A DNA stretch of 64,000 nt from CBDCYS01 sp965226185 (GCA_965226185.1 CBDDCT010000007.1:2604001-2668000), one strand, 5' to 3'; positions 15,368-24,819 are shown, counted from the first letter of the stretch. Notes: generated by a model not told the origin, from the letters alone. Numbers and translations are program-made.

Positions 15368-17443
15368 ATGGGCGAGTCAAACAAGATTGCTTTACGAAGC
15401 CGCATTGCTTTACGAAGTCATGCCCGAGCGCTGGCCTGGCGCGAAACGGAAAGTCCGATCTGGCTGCGCGGGGCCTGGATAACCGCACTCTTCCTCACCC
15501 TCGTCCTTTTCACCGCTCAGCTCGCGCGGGCGCAGTCCGAGCGGCCCCTGATCGATGTCGAATTCTATGACATCGATGCCGATATCGACCTCGCCACCCA
15601 AATGCTCGATGCGCGGGTACAGGTGAGATTCGTTCCTCGCGAGGAGACCGAGACCGTTATTTTTGAGCTGCACAACGGGCTGAACGTGAACCGCGTGGTT
15701 GCCGAGGACGGATCGGAAGTCTCCGCCATCCGGTATGGACAGGACTTCACGATTCGATTGAGCTTCCCTCAAACCCTGCCCGTCGACGATCCTGTCAATT
15801 TGACTTTCTTCTACGACGGGCGGCTCGAGGGAGTCGAGAACTCCCCGATCGAAAACGTTAGTTTGGCGTCGATTGAACCGGACCGCGCATTTTTGCTCTA
15901 TCCGGCGCGCTGGTTCCCCGTGAATGGCTATGCGGCGGACCGCTTTTCCGCGAACATCAGCGTGACGGTCGAGCCGGATCTGAAGGTGATCGGCAGCGGG
16001 CTCTCCACGAGGGAAGCCGCCGAGGGCAAGGTCAAACACACCTTCGAGTTTAGCCAGCCCTCGTTCCCCGGCAGCATCGCGGTTCTGCCCGAAGACCCGG
16101 TGCGGGTGGAAAGCGAAGGCGTCACGACGGATATGTATTTCAGGACCGGCGACCCCGACTTGACGGCCGCCTACGGCGAGGCCATCGGATCGATGGTACG
16201 GTTCTTTAGCGACCGCTTCACTTCGCCTTACTCAACGAGCCTGACGGTCGTGGAAATAGGCGAGTACTCTCCGGTGGGCTACGCCGCGCCGGGAATCATT
16301 TTCATGAGCCCCTACGGTATTACGCCGGAAGTCGATCGGGAAACGCTGGGAACCCAGGTGGCGCACCAATGGTGGCCCGTGCTGACCTCCCCCGGAAATC
16401 GCAATCACACCTGGCTCGACCGCGGGCTGGCCCTCTATTCGGCGATGCTCTACATCGAAGATGTTGACGGGGAAGTGGGTTTTGATCCGGCCATCCAGGA
16501 CATCCGCATCGGAGCGCTCACCTACGACGACATCCCGATTATCCAGGCGGGCCGGCTGGATGATTTCTCCTTCGAGATCGGCGCGCTGGCCGGATATAAG
16601 GGCGCCATGGTGCTGCACATGCTGCGCTGGGCCATCGGAGACGAGGCGTTCTTTGACACGCTGAAGCAGTTCATTGACAAGTTCCTGTGGAGGTCGATGA
16701 CGACCGACGACCTGCGCGAGACCGCGGAGCAAGTCAGCGGCAAGAACCTCGAACCCTTCTTCATCCAGTGGACCGAGTCGCGGGGCACGCCGGAATTCAA
16801 TCAGGAATACACCATCTATCGTCTGGGCGAAGGCGAGGGGTTCCGCGTGCTCGGGAAGGTCAAACAGGACATGGACACCTTCCGCATGCCGATCGAGCTG
16901 AAGATCGAGACCGAGGGCGAGCCCGAGTTCCAGGTCATCGAAGTCGCCGGCACGTCCTCGGACTATACGATTGACACTTTCGGCAAACCTCGGCGCGTCA
17001 TCCTCGATCCTAAGAACCGCATCCTGCGTTTCGACGAAGGGATTCACGTCCAGGTGGAGATCCGCAAAGGCGAGCAACTGGTCGAGCTGGGCTACTACAA
17101 CGACGCTTTGAGCAACTACCAAAAAGCCCTCGACATCAACCGCTTCAGCTCGCTGTCGCATTACCGCATCGGCGAGGTTTTCCTGCTGCAGAACAACTAC
17201 CAGTCCGCCGCGAATGAATTTCGGGAGTGTCTCAACGGTGATCAGGAACCGGTGTGGACCGAGGTCTGGGCTCACATCAATCTGGGCAAGGTTTTTGACA
17301 TCACCGGCCAGCGGGAACGAGCCGTCAACGAGTATCAACTGGCCATCCGCACGCGTGACAATACGCAAGGCGCGCAAGACGAAGCCCGCAAATATCTGGA
17401 AAACCCCCACCGCCGCGAGCGCAGAAAAGAACGGCTCTATTGA
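15368..17443 (+). CDS. M1-aminopeptidase-like protein with degenerate active site and TPR tail
   Basis: A 691-residue protein; ATG 15368 follows AGGGGA directly after lpxB. A signal-anchor segment (ITALFLTLVLFTAQLARA) exports it. Residues ~60-250 form the M1 N-terminal beta domain and ~255-460 the thermolysin-like domain. The zinc motif HExxH is replaced by TQVAH (329-333) and the NExxA-type glutamate by DRG (351-353), although flanking AHQWW and WLDRGLALYSAML are intact, so zinc and catalysis are probably lost. The C-terminal ~120 residues hold tetratricopeptide-like repeats (YYNDALSNYQKALDINR, NYQSAANEFRECL). Likely a scaffold or binding protein in the cell envelope. A 14-bp direct repeat ATTGCTTTACGAAG occurs twice near the start. 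Confidence 0.75.
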   Translation: MGESNKIALRSRIALRSHARALAWRETESPIWLRGAWITALFLTLVLFTAQLARAQSERPLIDVEFYDIDADIDLATQMLDARVQVRFVPREETETVIFELHNGLNVNRVVAEDGSEVSAIRYGQDFTIRLSFPQTLPVDDPVNLTFFYDGRLEGVENSPIENVSLASIEPDRAFLLYPARWFPVNGYAADRFSANISVTVEPDLKVIGSGLSTREAAEGKVKHTFEFSQPSFPGSIAVLPEDPVRVESEGVTTDMYFRTGDPDLTAAYGEAIGSMVRFFSDRFTSPYSTSLTVVEIGEYSPVGYAAPGIIFMSPYGITPEVDRETLGTQVAHQWWPVLTSPGNRNHTWLDRGLALYSAMLYIEDVDGEVGFDPAIQDIRIGALTYDDIPIIQAGRLDDFSFEIGALAGYKGAMVLHMLRWAIGDEAFFDTLKQFIDKFLWRSMTTDDLRETAEQVSGKNLEPFFIQWTESRGTPEFNQEYTIYRLGEGEGFRVLGKVKQDMDTFRMPIELKIETEGEPEFQVIEVAGTSSDYTIDTFGKPRRVILDPKNRILRFDEGIHVQVEIRKGEQLVELGYYNDALSNYQKALDINRFSSLSHYRIGEVFLLQNNYQSAANEFRECLNGDQEPVWTEVWAHINLGKVFDITGQRERAVNEYQLAIRTRDNTQGAQDEARKYLENPHRRERRKERLY

Positions 17444-17454
17444 GGCAGGATTTG

Positions 17455-17640
17455 GAGCCGCGGAAGCGGCGTCAGATGAATAGCCCAGGGTAGAGCGAAG
17501 CGGAACCCTGGGTCAAAAAAACCCCTCCACGGGCCGGAGCCCCGGATGGGGCGTCAGATAGGCTGCCCAGGGTGTAGCAAAGTGGATCCCTGGGTCAAGA
17601 TCCCCTCCAGGCCGGAGCCCCGGAGGGCGTAGCAGCAAGG
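17455..17640 (+). repeat. Two tandem copies of the CCCAGGGT...ACCCTGGG hairpin repeat
   Basis: Two adjacent units, each made of a CCCAGGGTagAGCG / ACCCTGGGTCA hairpin followed by CTCCA-GGCCGGAGCCCCGGA. The first is at ~17484-17545, the second at ~17566-17630. The same unit, more diverged, lies inside the MITE-like element near 13947-13977. The region to 17850 has no gene. Confidence 0.65.
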
Positions 17641-17855
17641 ATTTAGCCGCTGCTTACTCAGCGCCCCGTCGAGATTCAACATCTGACTCGCCAGCATGGT
17701 GAAGGCGGCGGAACCCGCAGCGGGTAGGGCTTTATCGGGCTGCGGCTTTCCGGCTGGGAGCAGCGTTTTGGCATCGCTTTTGTTCTTGTCATTGGGACTC
17801 CGCAACCCCCGCCTGCCAGCTCAAAACGAACATCCTCCTTTGAGCCACCCTGATT

Positions 17856-17914
17856 GTTACCCCTGTCTTTGGGTCATACTGTTACCTGCTGTCACCCGCG
17901 TGTTTGGGTTGTAC
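17856..17914 (+). promoter_or_regulatory. Pair of 24-bp direct repeats upstream of the FucP-like gene
   Basis: GTTACCCCTGTCTTTGGGTC at 17856-17875 (continuing ATAC) and GTCACCCGCGTGTTTGGGTT at 17891-17910 (continuing GTAC) match at 18 of 24 positions. Each is roughly palindromic, GTnACCC...GGGTnnnAC, and they are 35 bp apart start to start, 56 bases before the transporter start. This fits a tandem operator for a sugar-responsive regulator; no regulator gene is adjacent. Confidence 0.45.
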
Positions 17915-17969
17915 CCGCTTGAACTTGCGTTCGGGCCGGCGCGCCGGATTGCCGGGGCTGGAAAGGTTT

Positions 17970-19250
17970 ATGCCGACATCGCGATTGATCCCAAGAGCTA
18001 ACCTGCTGCCGTTCATCCTTCTGACGAGTTGTTTCGCCTGGTGGGGACTGGCGAACAACATGACCGACACTCTGCTTGCCGCCTTCAAGCGCATCATGAG
18101 CATGTCGGATTTCCAGACCTCCTGGATTCAGCTTGCGTTCTACGGGTCCTATTTTTGCCTGGCTCTTCCGGCGGCGATCTTCATCAAGAAGTTCAGCTAC
18201 AAGGCGGGCGTGCTGCTGGGACTCGGGCTGTTTGTGGCGGGCTCGATGCTTTTCTATCCGGCGAGTCAGACGACGAATTATTTCCACTTCCTGGCGGCTC
18301 TTTACGTGCTGGCCGGAGGACTGTCGGTCCTGGAGACTTCGGCGAACCCCTATATCATCGCGATGGGTCCGGAGGAGAGCGGCGTTCAGCGCTTGAATCT
18401 GGCGCAATCGTTCAATCCAATCGGCTCGATCGCCGGCGTTTTCCTCAGTAAGTGGTTTATCCTTTCCGAGCTGAATCAGGCGGACACGGAGGCGCGCGCG
18501 GCCATGAGCGCCGAGCGTCTCCAGCAAATCCAGTCCGATGAACTAGGCGCCGTGATGGGGCCGTACGTCGGCGTCGCCCTGGTTCTGATGGTGTTGTGGA
18601 TTTGCATGGCAGTGATGAAGATGCCGGAGACCTCCGGTATCGGAGAAACCGGCCGCCTCGGAGCAACGTTCAAGAGACTGCTTCGCAATCGCAATTGGAC
18701 TTGGGCGGTAATCGCTCAGTTCTTCTACGTCGGCGCTCAGATCGGGATCTGGTCCTTCACGATTCGCTATGTCATGGCCGAGTTGAACCTGAACGAGGAG
18801 CAGGCGTCGAGCTACTACATTGCTTCGCTGATCCTGTTTGCCGTTTCGCGCTTCGTTTGCACGGCGCTGATGCGGATCATGACGCCGGGGGCGCTGCTCA
18901 CCGCTCTCGCGGCGGCGGCGGCCGTTTGCACGTTCACCGTGATTTACGGCGGCGGTTATCCGGGCGTTTATGCGCTGATCGGGATTTCAGGCTGCATGTC
19001 GTTGATGTTTCCCACCATCTTTGGATTGGGGGTCCGGGGGCTGGGCGAGGACACGAAGATCGGCGGCTCGGGGCTCATTATGGCGATTCTCGGCGGCGCG
19101 ATCCTGACCGCCGTGCAAGGACAGGTCTCCGATGCCACGGGCAGTATTCACAGCGCCTACTGGGTTCCGCTGATTTGTTTCCTGATCATCGCCTACTACG
19201 GCGCCTACGGCTGTCGAAGGGCCCTGCCCTCGGCTGTTCGCCAGGATTGA
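17970..19250 (+). CDS. FucP-like MFS sugar:proton symporter
   Basis: A 426-residue membrane protein of the FHS/fucose permease branch of the major facilitator superfamily. ATG 17970 with GAAAGG just upstream is chosen. It begins LPFILLTSCFAWWGLANNMTD, where the NNMTD motif after TM1 is diagnostic, then FYGSYFCLALPAAIFIKKFSYK and YVLAGGLSVLETSANPYI with the conserved E-T-x-A-N-P-Y. About 12 transmembrane helices are visible. It would import a sugar (fucose, galactose or similar) with protons across the inner membrane. The gene stands alone; a putative operator pair lies upstream. Confidence 0.88.
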   Translation: MPTSRLIPRANLLPFILLTSCFAWWGLANNMTDTLLAAFKRIMSMSDFQTSWIQLAFYGSYFCLALPAAIFIKKFSYKAGVLLGLGLFVAGSMLFYPASQTTNYFHFLAALYVLAGGLSVLETSANPYIIAMGPEESGVQRLNLAQSFNPIGSIAGVFLSKWFILSELNQADTEARAAMSAERLQQIQSDELGAVMGPYVGVALVLMVLWICMAVMKMPETSGIGETGRLGATFKRLLRNRNWTWAVIAQFFYVGAQIGIWSFTIRYVMAELNLNEEQASSYYIASLILFAVSRFVCTALMRIMTPGALLTALAAAAAVCTFTVIYGGGYPGVYALIGISGCMSLMFPTIFGLGVRGLGEDTKIGGSGLIMAILGGAILTAVQGQVSDATGSIHSAYWVPLICFLIIAYYGAYGCRRALPSAVRQD

Positions 19251-19692
19251 GACTGCTGGGGGTGTTTGGGGTCCGCCCCGCACTTCTCGCCAGGTAGCGA
19301 GGCGCGGCGTAGCGGCTAACCCTCCTTGACGCGGGCAAGCCGCAACTAAACAGGGCGGCAGACGTGGCGTGAGCGTCCACGCTTGCCGCAAACCGATTCG
19401 TCGGTTTGTTCGGCCCCAGGGCTCCTCATCCGGTTCAGGCAACTGACCGCCCTTCCGTCCGGCAACGCCTCGACGAATCGAGGCGCGGCAAACCTGGAGG
19501 TTCACGCCACGCCGCGGATCGGGGCCGTGACCGTTCCGCCGAAATCTTCCGCCACGATTGGCAAGAATTTCACGACGCAGGTACTGACGGTCGGGGCTCC
19601 GAATCTGGCTCCGGAATTTCCGCCATGTCTTGCAAGGATTTCAGCGTAGAGGGGCTGGTCAACTACGAAAGTTGGAAACCGCCAATGGGCGA
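19251..19692. other. No gene; contains repeat D copy 1
   Basis: Short frames here carry no recognisable domain. A 44-bp segment at 19584-19627 (minus orientation, with TGGCGGAAATTCCGGAGCC and GAGCCCCGACCGTCAG) matches the segment at 53237-53284 at most positions, so a dispersed repeat is present. A hairpin CCTCGACGAATCGAGG occurs near 19469. Confidence 0.55.
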
Positions 19693-20169
19693 TCAATTCG
19701 CGATTGTCATTTCAGCGGTGCTCGCGAGGGGGATCTCCGGCACCAGCAAGGCGGCGAACAGGGGTGTGAAAGTATGCAGAACCCGCACCCGGACCGTGCT
19801 CCCCCGGGCGTTGTCGGTAGCATAGAGGCCGTAGGGGTCCCAGGTAGTGGTTACGGTCACCCCCGCGGGGTTAAGCAAGAAAGTCCGCGCCTCTACGTAA
19901 TCCTTGATGGCGTCCGCGTCGGCTGGGGTCAGGCTATTCTCGCCGTGGACAATAGCATACCGAACCGCTTCATGGGAGGCGTGGGCCACGATATTGTAGG
20001 CCCAGACTCCCCGGCCGAGGTCCAGCGTGCCGATCGCGGTCATCAATAAGAAGACCGGGAAGCAGAAGGCGAACTCCACCAAGGTGGCGCCTCGGCGGCG
20101 CGAGGAGCGAGAATTCGCGCTAACGGCGGCGATTTCCGAGCTTACTTGTGGTTCGGTTGATCTGAACAC
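19693..20169 (-). CDS. TadE-like pilus assembly pseudopilin
   Basis: A 158-residue protein started by GTG 20169 with AAGGAGG six bases before it. A basic N-terminal segment NSRSSRRRGATLVEFAFCFP leads into one transmembrane helix, the TadE-like pattern R-G-x-x-x-V-E-F. The C-terminal ~110 residues are extracytoplasmic and end LASTAEMTIAN. TadE/TadF minor pseudopilins work with Flp pili in the Tad secretion system. It is preceded, 10 bases away, by the 3' end of another TadE gene. No tadA, tadB, tadC or flp gene is in the window. Confidence 0.8.
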   Translation of the reverse strand: MFRSTEPQVSSEIAAVSANSRSSRRRGATLVEFAFCFPVFLLMTAIGTLDLGRGVWAYNIVAHASHEAVRYAIVHGENSLTPADADAIKDYVEARTFLLNPAGVTVTTTWDPYGLYATDNARGSTVRVRVLHTFTPLFAALLVPEIPLASTAEMTIAN

Positions 20170-20179
20170 GGCTGCCTCC

Positions 20180-20432
20180 TTACTGCACTCGCATGCGGGT
20201 GTACTGTCCCAAGGGCACGGTGTAAGGAATGCCCGGAAACTTCACCAACATCTCAAACGTCTTTTCCGTGTGAACCTCGACCCAGACTTGGGGCACGCCT
20301 TTCGAGCAGGTTCCTGTAATACAGTTCACCGCGTCGCCGTTCTCGCACCAACACTTCGGCGTTGATGTGGTAGTGAACCCGTCAAGGTCAGCTTTCTTCC
20401 TGAAAGTCGGGAGGGGGAGTCTCCGAACTGGC
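20180..20432 (-). pseudogene. Second TadE-like gene, 3' fragment cut by IS256 element
   Basis: The minus strand reads ADLDGFTTTSTPKCWCENGD, then VWVEVHTEKTFEML and PLGQYTRMRVQ followed by TAA. The C-x-C, the aromatic strand and the R-M-R-V-Q end are typical of TadE-like C-terminal regions. The frame runs into the IS256 element at 20433. Beyond the IS the same frame meets a TAG within about 30 bases, so the 5' half has been lost, not only separated. Confidence 0.7.
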
Positions 20433-21847
20433 GAGATATTGTCAAATGTTGTGGATGGGCCGAGGTCAGGCGGCGTTCTCCTGAACCATCAATCCATCCT
20501 TGAATTCCTTTCCATCTAAGACATGAACGATCACTTCTGACCCGTTCAGGCGCCGCCAGTGGCGTTCGGCCTGGCGGGCCAGCATGAAGACCATCGTCAA
20601 CGAAGCTTCCCGGCTGCCGCAACCCTTCGTTCGTCGCTGCCGCAATCGGACCGTCGCAAAGGTGGATTCGATCGGATTCGTCGTCCGCAAGTGCCCCCAG
20701 TGCTCGGCCGGAAAGTCGTAGAAAGCCAGCAGCGCCTTGCGGTCTTTCTCCAGACACTCGACCGCTTTAGGAAACTTCTTCTCATATAAGTTTTTGAAAC
20801 GGTCCAGGGCTTTCTCCGCCGCCTGGCGGCTCTCCGCCAAATAGATGTCGCGCAGCGCCTGCTTGGCTTTGCCCTGCATGCTCCGCGGCAGCTTGTTGAG
20901 CACGTTGGCCGTCTTGTGGAGCCAGCAACGCTGCTCCCGGGTTGCCGGATAGACCTTGCGCAAGGCCGCCCAGAAGCCCAGCGCGCCGTCGCCTACCGCC
21001 AACTTCGGCTCCAGCTCGAGCCCCTGCCGTTTCAAGTCCTCGAGCAGCTCCCGCCACGACAGCTCGCTTTCGCGAAAGCCGTCGTGCACCGCCAGCAGCT
21101 GCTTGCGGCCGTCTTCGAGCGCTCCCATCACCACCAGCAAACACTGCCGTTCATCGTCCAGACGGACGTTCGAATAGATGCCGTCGGCCCAAATGTAAAC
21201 AAAACGCTGGCCGCTGAGGTCGCGCTTCGACCAAGCCTCGTACTCGCGGCGCCAGACGTCTTTGAGACGCACCACCGTCGCCGCCGACAGGCCTGGAGCG
21301 TCGGGTCCCAGCAAGGCCTCCAGCGCCTCGCTGAAATCGCCCGTCGAGATTCCTTTCAGGTACAGCCACGGGATCAGTTCTTCGACGCTTTTCGTGCGCC
21401 GCAGGTAGGGCGGCAGAATCTCGGATGTGAAACGAAAGCGCCGGCCCTGCTCATCGACTCGGCGATCGTCGACCCGCGGCGCCTGGATCTTCAGCTGACC
21501 CGCGCCGCTGACAATGGTGCGCTGGCGGGCGTGACCGTTGCGCACCACCAGCCGCCGGCCGTCCTGGCCGACTTCGTGCTGATGCGCTTCGATGTAGGCG
21601 GCTACTTCGGCTTCCACGGCCTTGACGAGCATCTGGCGCGCTCCTTGGCGCAGCAGTTCATCCAAGGGCGAGTGTTGCTTTCCATCCATGACTTGGGGCT
21701 TGACTTGACTGCTGCTCTCAGCAGCTTCACACTGACTCATGGCGTATCCTCCTTGTTCCTTTCCAGGAAACGATTGAATTGATTCCTCAATCGTCAGGAT
21801 ACGCCGCCTTCCCTCAGCCCCTCATCCACAACTTTTGGTTATATCTC
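20433..21847 (-). mobile_element. IS256-family insertion sequence
   Basis: A 1415 bp element with inverted ends: left GAGATATTGTCAAATGTTGT and reversed right GAGATATAACCAAAAGTTGT, followed by GGATG in both. ACTGGC precedes the left end and ACTGGCGA follows the right end, a 6-8 bp target duplication. It carries one transposase on the minus strand. It sits in a TadE-like gene fragment. Confidence 0.9.
20466..21740 (-). CDS. IS256 transposase (mutator type)
   Basis: A 424-residue mutator-type transposase. The DDE residues are seen in FVYIWADGIYSNVR, KLAVGDGALGFWAAL and TTNPIESTFATVRLR, with the family motif C-W-x-H-K (RCWLHKTANVLNKLP) between them. The N-terminal ~120 residues include the NGHARQRTI strand region and LPPYLRRTKSVEELIPWLYL. 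The frame is complete, so the element may be active. Confidence 0.95.
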   Translation of the reverse strand: MSQCEAAESSSQVKPQVMDGKQHSPLDELLRQGARQMLVKAVEAEVAAYIEAHQHEVGQDGRRLVVRNGHARQRTIVSGAGQLKIQAPRVDDRRVDEQGRRFRFTSEILPPYLRRTKSVEELIPWLYLKGISTGDFSEALEALLGPDAPGLSAATVVRLKDVWRREYEAWSKRDLSGQRFVYIWADGIYSNVRLDDERQCLLVVMGALEDGRKQLLAVHDGFRESELSWRELLEDLKRQGLELEPKLAVGDGALGFWAALRKVYPATREQRCWLHKTANVLNKLPRSMQGKAKQALRDIYLAESRQAAEKALDRFKNLYEKKFPKAVECLEKDRKALLAFYDFPAEHWGHLRTTNPIESTFATVRLRQRRTKGCGSREASLTMVFMLARQAERHWRRLNGSEVIVHVLDGKEFKDGLMVQENAA

Positions 21848-21897
21848 ACTGGCGAGGTCTTACCCCTATGCGTCTAGTACTGTAGTTCTCCCTTAAA

Positions 21898-23563
21898 CCC
21901 GGATTTCCACTTTAGTTTCGATTCTGCTAACCATCGGGTGGCCTCGGACGCCTTTATTGATGCGGGTTGGAAAGCACTCAAGGCGCTGAGGAGATCAACA
22001 CCCAATGGGTGAAAAAGAAAACAAGCCGTTCCAGCTAAGCTTCAACGGCTTATTGAAAGTCGATTTCCAAGGATCGCGTGTCACTTCCGACGGCGGGCTG
22101 ATCCTGGTTCGGGAGTTGGACGAACGGCTCGGGCTCGGCAAGCTGATCGAGGAGCATCTCAGCGACTCGCGACAAGGCTTGAACAAGAAGTTCCCGCTGG
22201 CCGATCTGCTGCGGCAGTCGGTCTACAGCCGACTCGCCGGCTACGAGGACCTCAATGACGCTGTTCGAGTATCCGCCGATCCGACCTTTCGCTTGATCGG
22301 CTCGCAGAAGAACTGGGATCGCGGCGGGGCGCTCACCTCGCGGCTACAGAGCTTCGAGACAGGGCTGCTCGCGAGTGAGGAGAATCTGCTGGGATTGATG
22401 GCGGTGAACCGCGAGTTGGTCGCGCAAGCTGAGACGACGGACGACTGCGAGCGCGTTGTGCTGGACATGGACTCGACCGAGAGCCCGGTTCACGGACAGC
22501 AGGAAGGCAGTGCCTACAACGGGCACTTCGAGTCGGTCTGCTACCACCCGCTATTGCTGTTCAACCAGCATGGTGATTGTCTGGCGGCGAAGCTGCGTCC
22601 AGGCAACGTGCACAGTGCTGAGGACTGGAACGAGTTGCTGCTGCCGGAGATCGAGCGCCAACAGGCTGCGGCCAAACAGGTCACCTTCCGGGGCGATGCG
22701 GCCTTTGCTAAGCCGGAGATTTATGAGTCTTCCGAGGAACGCGGAGTGCAATACGCCATTCGCATTCCGGCCAATAGGAGCCTGGAGTTGGAGATCGAAG
22801 ACATCTTGTTTCGTCCACCGGGAAGGCCCTCCCGCAAGCCCTTGGTGCGCTACAAGAGTTTTCGCTATCAGGCCGCGAGCTGGTCGAAGGCGCGACGGGT
22901 TGTCGCCAAGGTCGAGCATCATCTGGGTGAGCTGTTTCCCCGCATTGGCTTCATCGTCACGAACATGAGCTTGCCAAGTCGCTCAGTGGTGCGTTTCTAC
23001 AACAAGCGCGGGACGGCCGAGCAGTGGATCAAAGAAGGCAAACAGGCGACACACTGGACACGGCTGTCATGCCATCGTTTCCGGGCCAACGAAGTCCGCC
23101 TGCAACTCAGCGTGCTGGCCTACAACCTGGGTAATCTCTGGCGGCGGCTGGGGTTGCCGCAGCGAATCAAAAGCTGGTCGCTAACGAGCTTGCAGCACCG
23201 GCTGATGAAGACCGGTGGGCGGCTGGTCAAGCATGCCCGCTACTACTGGTTGCTGCTGGCGGAGGGGCATCTGAACCGGCGGCTGTTCGCTGACATGCTA
23301 CACAGGATCTGGGCGCTGCCGCTGCCGAGCGGGTAGCCTTGACCGGGCGAGGATCAACAGCTTTTGGCTCAAAACCGTTTTGCAGGGAACAGGCTCGGCC
23401 GGAGCGGGGTTCAACCCGCTCAATCAACGTCTGTGAACGGTGGGACGAGGCGCTGGCGGCTACCGGTGACGGTGATGCGCAGTGTTCAGCCTGGGAAAGA
23501 CGTGTTGTTCGGAGCGGCGTGGTGTATACTGTGCCCGTGCCAGGGTCAAAATGGAAATCCTGG
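21898..23563 (+). mobile_element. IS1380-family insertion sequence, copy 1
   Basis: A 1666 bp element bounded by CCCGGATTTCC on the left and GGAAATCCTGG on the right, flanked by the 5-bp direct repeat TTAAA (21893-21897 and 23564-23568). It has one full transposase. It lies in the intergenic space between the two divergent groups of TadE-like genes. Confidence 0.93.
22005..23336 (+). CDS. IS1380 transposase, copy 1
   Basis: A 443-residue DDE transposase. The triad is visible in VVLDMDSTESPVHG, QVTFRGDAAFAKPE and YNKRGTAEQWIKEGK, the last being the IS1380 signature. The N-terminal end MGEKENKPFQLSFNGLLKVD includes the conserved S-D-G-G-L segment shortly after. It differs from copy 2 at scattered residues and many third codon positions, so the two copies are not from one very recent burst. 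Confidence 0.95.
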   Translation: MGEKENKPFQLSFNGLLKVDFQGSRVTSDGGLILVRELDERLGLGKLIEEHLSDSRQGLNKKFPLADLLRQSVYSRLAGYEDLNDAVRVSADPTFRLIGSQKNWDRGGALTSRLQSFETGLLASEENLLGLMAVNRELVAQAETTDDCERVVLDMDSTESPVHGQQEGSAYNGHFESVCYHPLLLFNQHGDCLAAKLRPGNVHSAEDWNELLLPEIERQQAAAKQVTFRGDAAFAKPEIYESSEERGVQYAIRIPANRSLELEIEDILFRPPGRPSRKPLVRYKSFRYQAASWSKARRVVAKVEHHLGELFPRIGFIVTNMSLPSRSVVRFYNKRGTAEQWIKEGKQATHWTRLSCHRFRANEVRLQLSVLAYNLGNLWRRLGLPQRIKSWSLTSLQHRLMKTGGRLVKHARYYWLLLAEGHLNRRLFADMLHRIWALPLPSG

Positions 23564-23725
23564 TTAAATTGAACCCAACGATCTATTGAAAGTTTTGCTC
23601 TGAATCCTTTATTCTAGTTTCATGGCGCTAGTCGTACTGGTACTTAATATTGGCGGCTTCGGAATTTCCGCATGTGCTTTTGCATCTGTAATGACGGTGC
23701 CGATGGGACAACTCAGGAGGGTGGC

Positions 23726-24208
23726 ATGACCAGTAAGGGGAGCTTCCTTGTGCATTCTCGGACACGAACGAAGCACGACAAGCGCCATGGGAGCACGATG
23801 ATCGAGTTTCCCCTGGCTTTCGGCGTGTTCTTCGCCATGCTTCTGGGAATGTTTGACTTCACGATGCCGATGTTTTACCGCACGGGTCTCCACCACGCGG
23901 TTCGAGTTGCGTCACGCTATGCGATCACGGGCCAGACGAAACCGGGGATGGGGCACGATGCCTCAATCAAAGACGAAGTGAAAATCAATTCGTTCGGCAT
24001 CATCGACGACCTGAGCCTGATCACGATCCAATACTACGACCCAACCGGTGCCGCCACGGCGGATAACGCGGCCGGTAACATGGTGGCGGTTTCCGCGAAC
24101 CACTTGGTTCCGCGCGTCGCGCCCATCATGTGGTCGCACACGCCACTCGAGATCACGGTGACGGCCGTGGACCGAATGGAGCCGTTCTTGGTTCAGCCGG
24201 CACGATAA
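23726..24208 (+). CDS. TadE-like pilus assembly protein
   Basis: ATG 23726 has AGGAGG at 23715-23720, so the longer upstream frame is rejected. The 160-residue product has a basic N-terminal region followed by GSTMIEFPLAFGVFFAMLLG, a TadE-like membrane anchor with the conserved Glu, and MFYRTGLHHAVRVASRYAIT. The extracytoplasmic part ends LEITVTAVDRMEPF, similar to the minus-strand TadE. First gene of a three-gene set (this, the next TadE-like and the TadG-like gene), all with strong ribosome sites. Confidence 0.78.
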   Translation: MTSKGSFLVHSRTRTKHDKRHGSTMIEFPLAFGVFFAMLLGMFDFTMPMFYRTGLHHAVRVASRYAITGQTKPGMGHDASIKDEVKINSFGIIDDLSLITIQYYDPTGAATADNAAGNMVAVSANHLVPRVAPIMWSHTPLEITVTAVDRMEPFLVQPAR

Positions 24209-24219
24209 AGGAGGTTTCG

Positions 24220-24762
24220 GTGACATTATCTCGTTTAGCCCAGTTAATCCGCGACCAGCGAGGCTTCGCGGCAATAGAGCTCGCCATCTGCGGGCAGGTG
24301 ATGATCCTGCTGACGTTCGGCGCGTTTTTCGTCGGGGCCAACCTGGACCGCTACCTGAGCATACAGCAGTTCGCTCGTGCGGGCGCCAACATGTATTCGC
24401 GCGGCATGGACTTCAGCCAGCCCGAGGCCCAGAACCTGCTGGACAAGGCCGCGGTGGATTTGAACGTCGCCGCCGACGGCAACGCGCTCATCTACCTGAC
24501 GGCGATCGCCGGAACCGACTCGGGTTCCGAGATTGTTGGGCGTTACGCTTTCGGCAAAACTTCGCTCAGCGGAAGCTCGATCGGTTCCGCCACGTCCGGC
24601 GGAATTGTGAGTCCTCCCGTGGCCGCCACGCTGCCCGCGGGCATGTGGGTTCCCGTGGGCGAAACCGTCTACGCCGCCGAAGTCTACCATCAGCCCACAG
24701 GATTGGGATTCCCCTACATCTTCGACGCTGAATACCAACTGGTGGCGAGAGTCTTTTTTTAA
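24220..24762 (+). CDS. TadE/TadF-like pilus assembly protein
   Basis: GTG 24220 is preceded by AAAGGAGG at 24207-24214 and lies 11 bases after the previous stop. The 180-residue product starts VTLSRLAQLIRDQRGFAAIE, then ICGQVMILLTFGAFFVGANL, one transmembrane helix with R-G-x-x-A-I-E. The exported part is Gly/Ser-rich and ends YIFDAEYQLVARVFF. It fits the minor pseudopilin class but is less typical than the preceding gene. Confidence 0.68.
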   Translation: MTLSRLAQLIRDQRGFAAIELAICGQVMILLTFGAFFVGANLDRYLSIQQFARAGANMYSRGMDFSQPEAQNLLDKAAVDLNVAADGNALIYLTAIAGTDSGSEIVGRYAFGKTSLSGSSIGSATSGGIVSPPVAATLPAGMWVPVGETVYAAEVYHQPTGLGFPYIFDAEYQLVARVFF

Positions 24763-24819
24763 GGAAGGGAGTCCCAGGGAGACGGGATCGCAAGGTAAAG
24801 CAAATAAAGGAGATTTTTG

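Noticed and set aside
16232..17410. Long minus-strand frame opposite the M1-like gene
   Set aside because: No domains or start signal; the plus strand carries the conserved protein.
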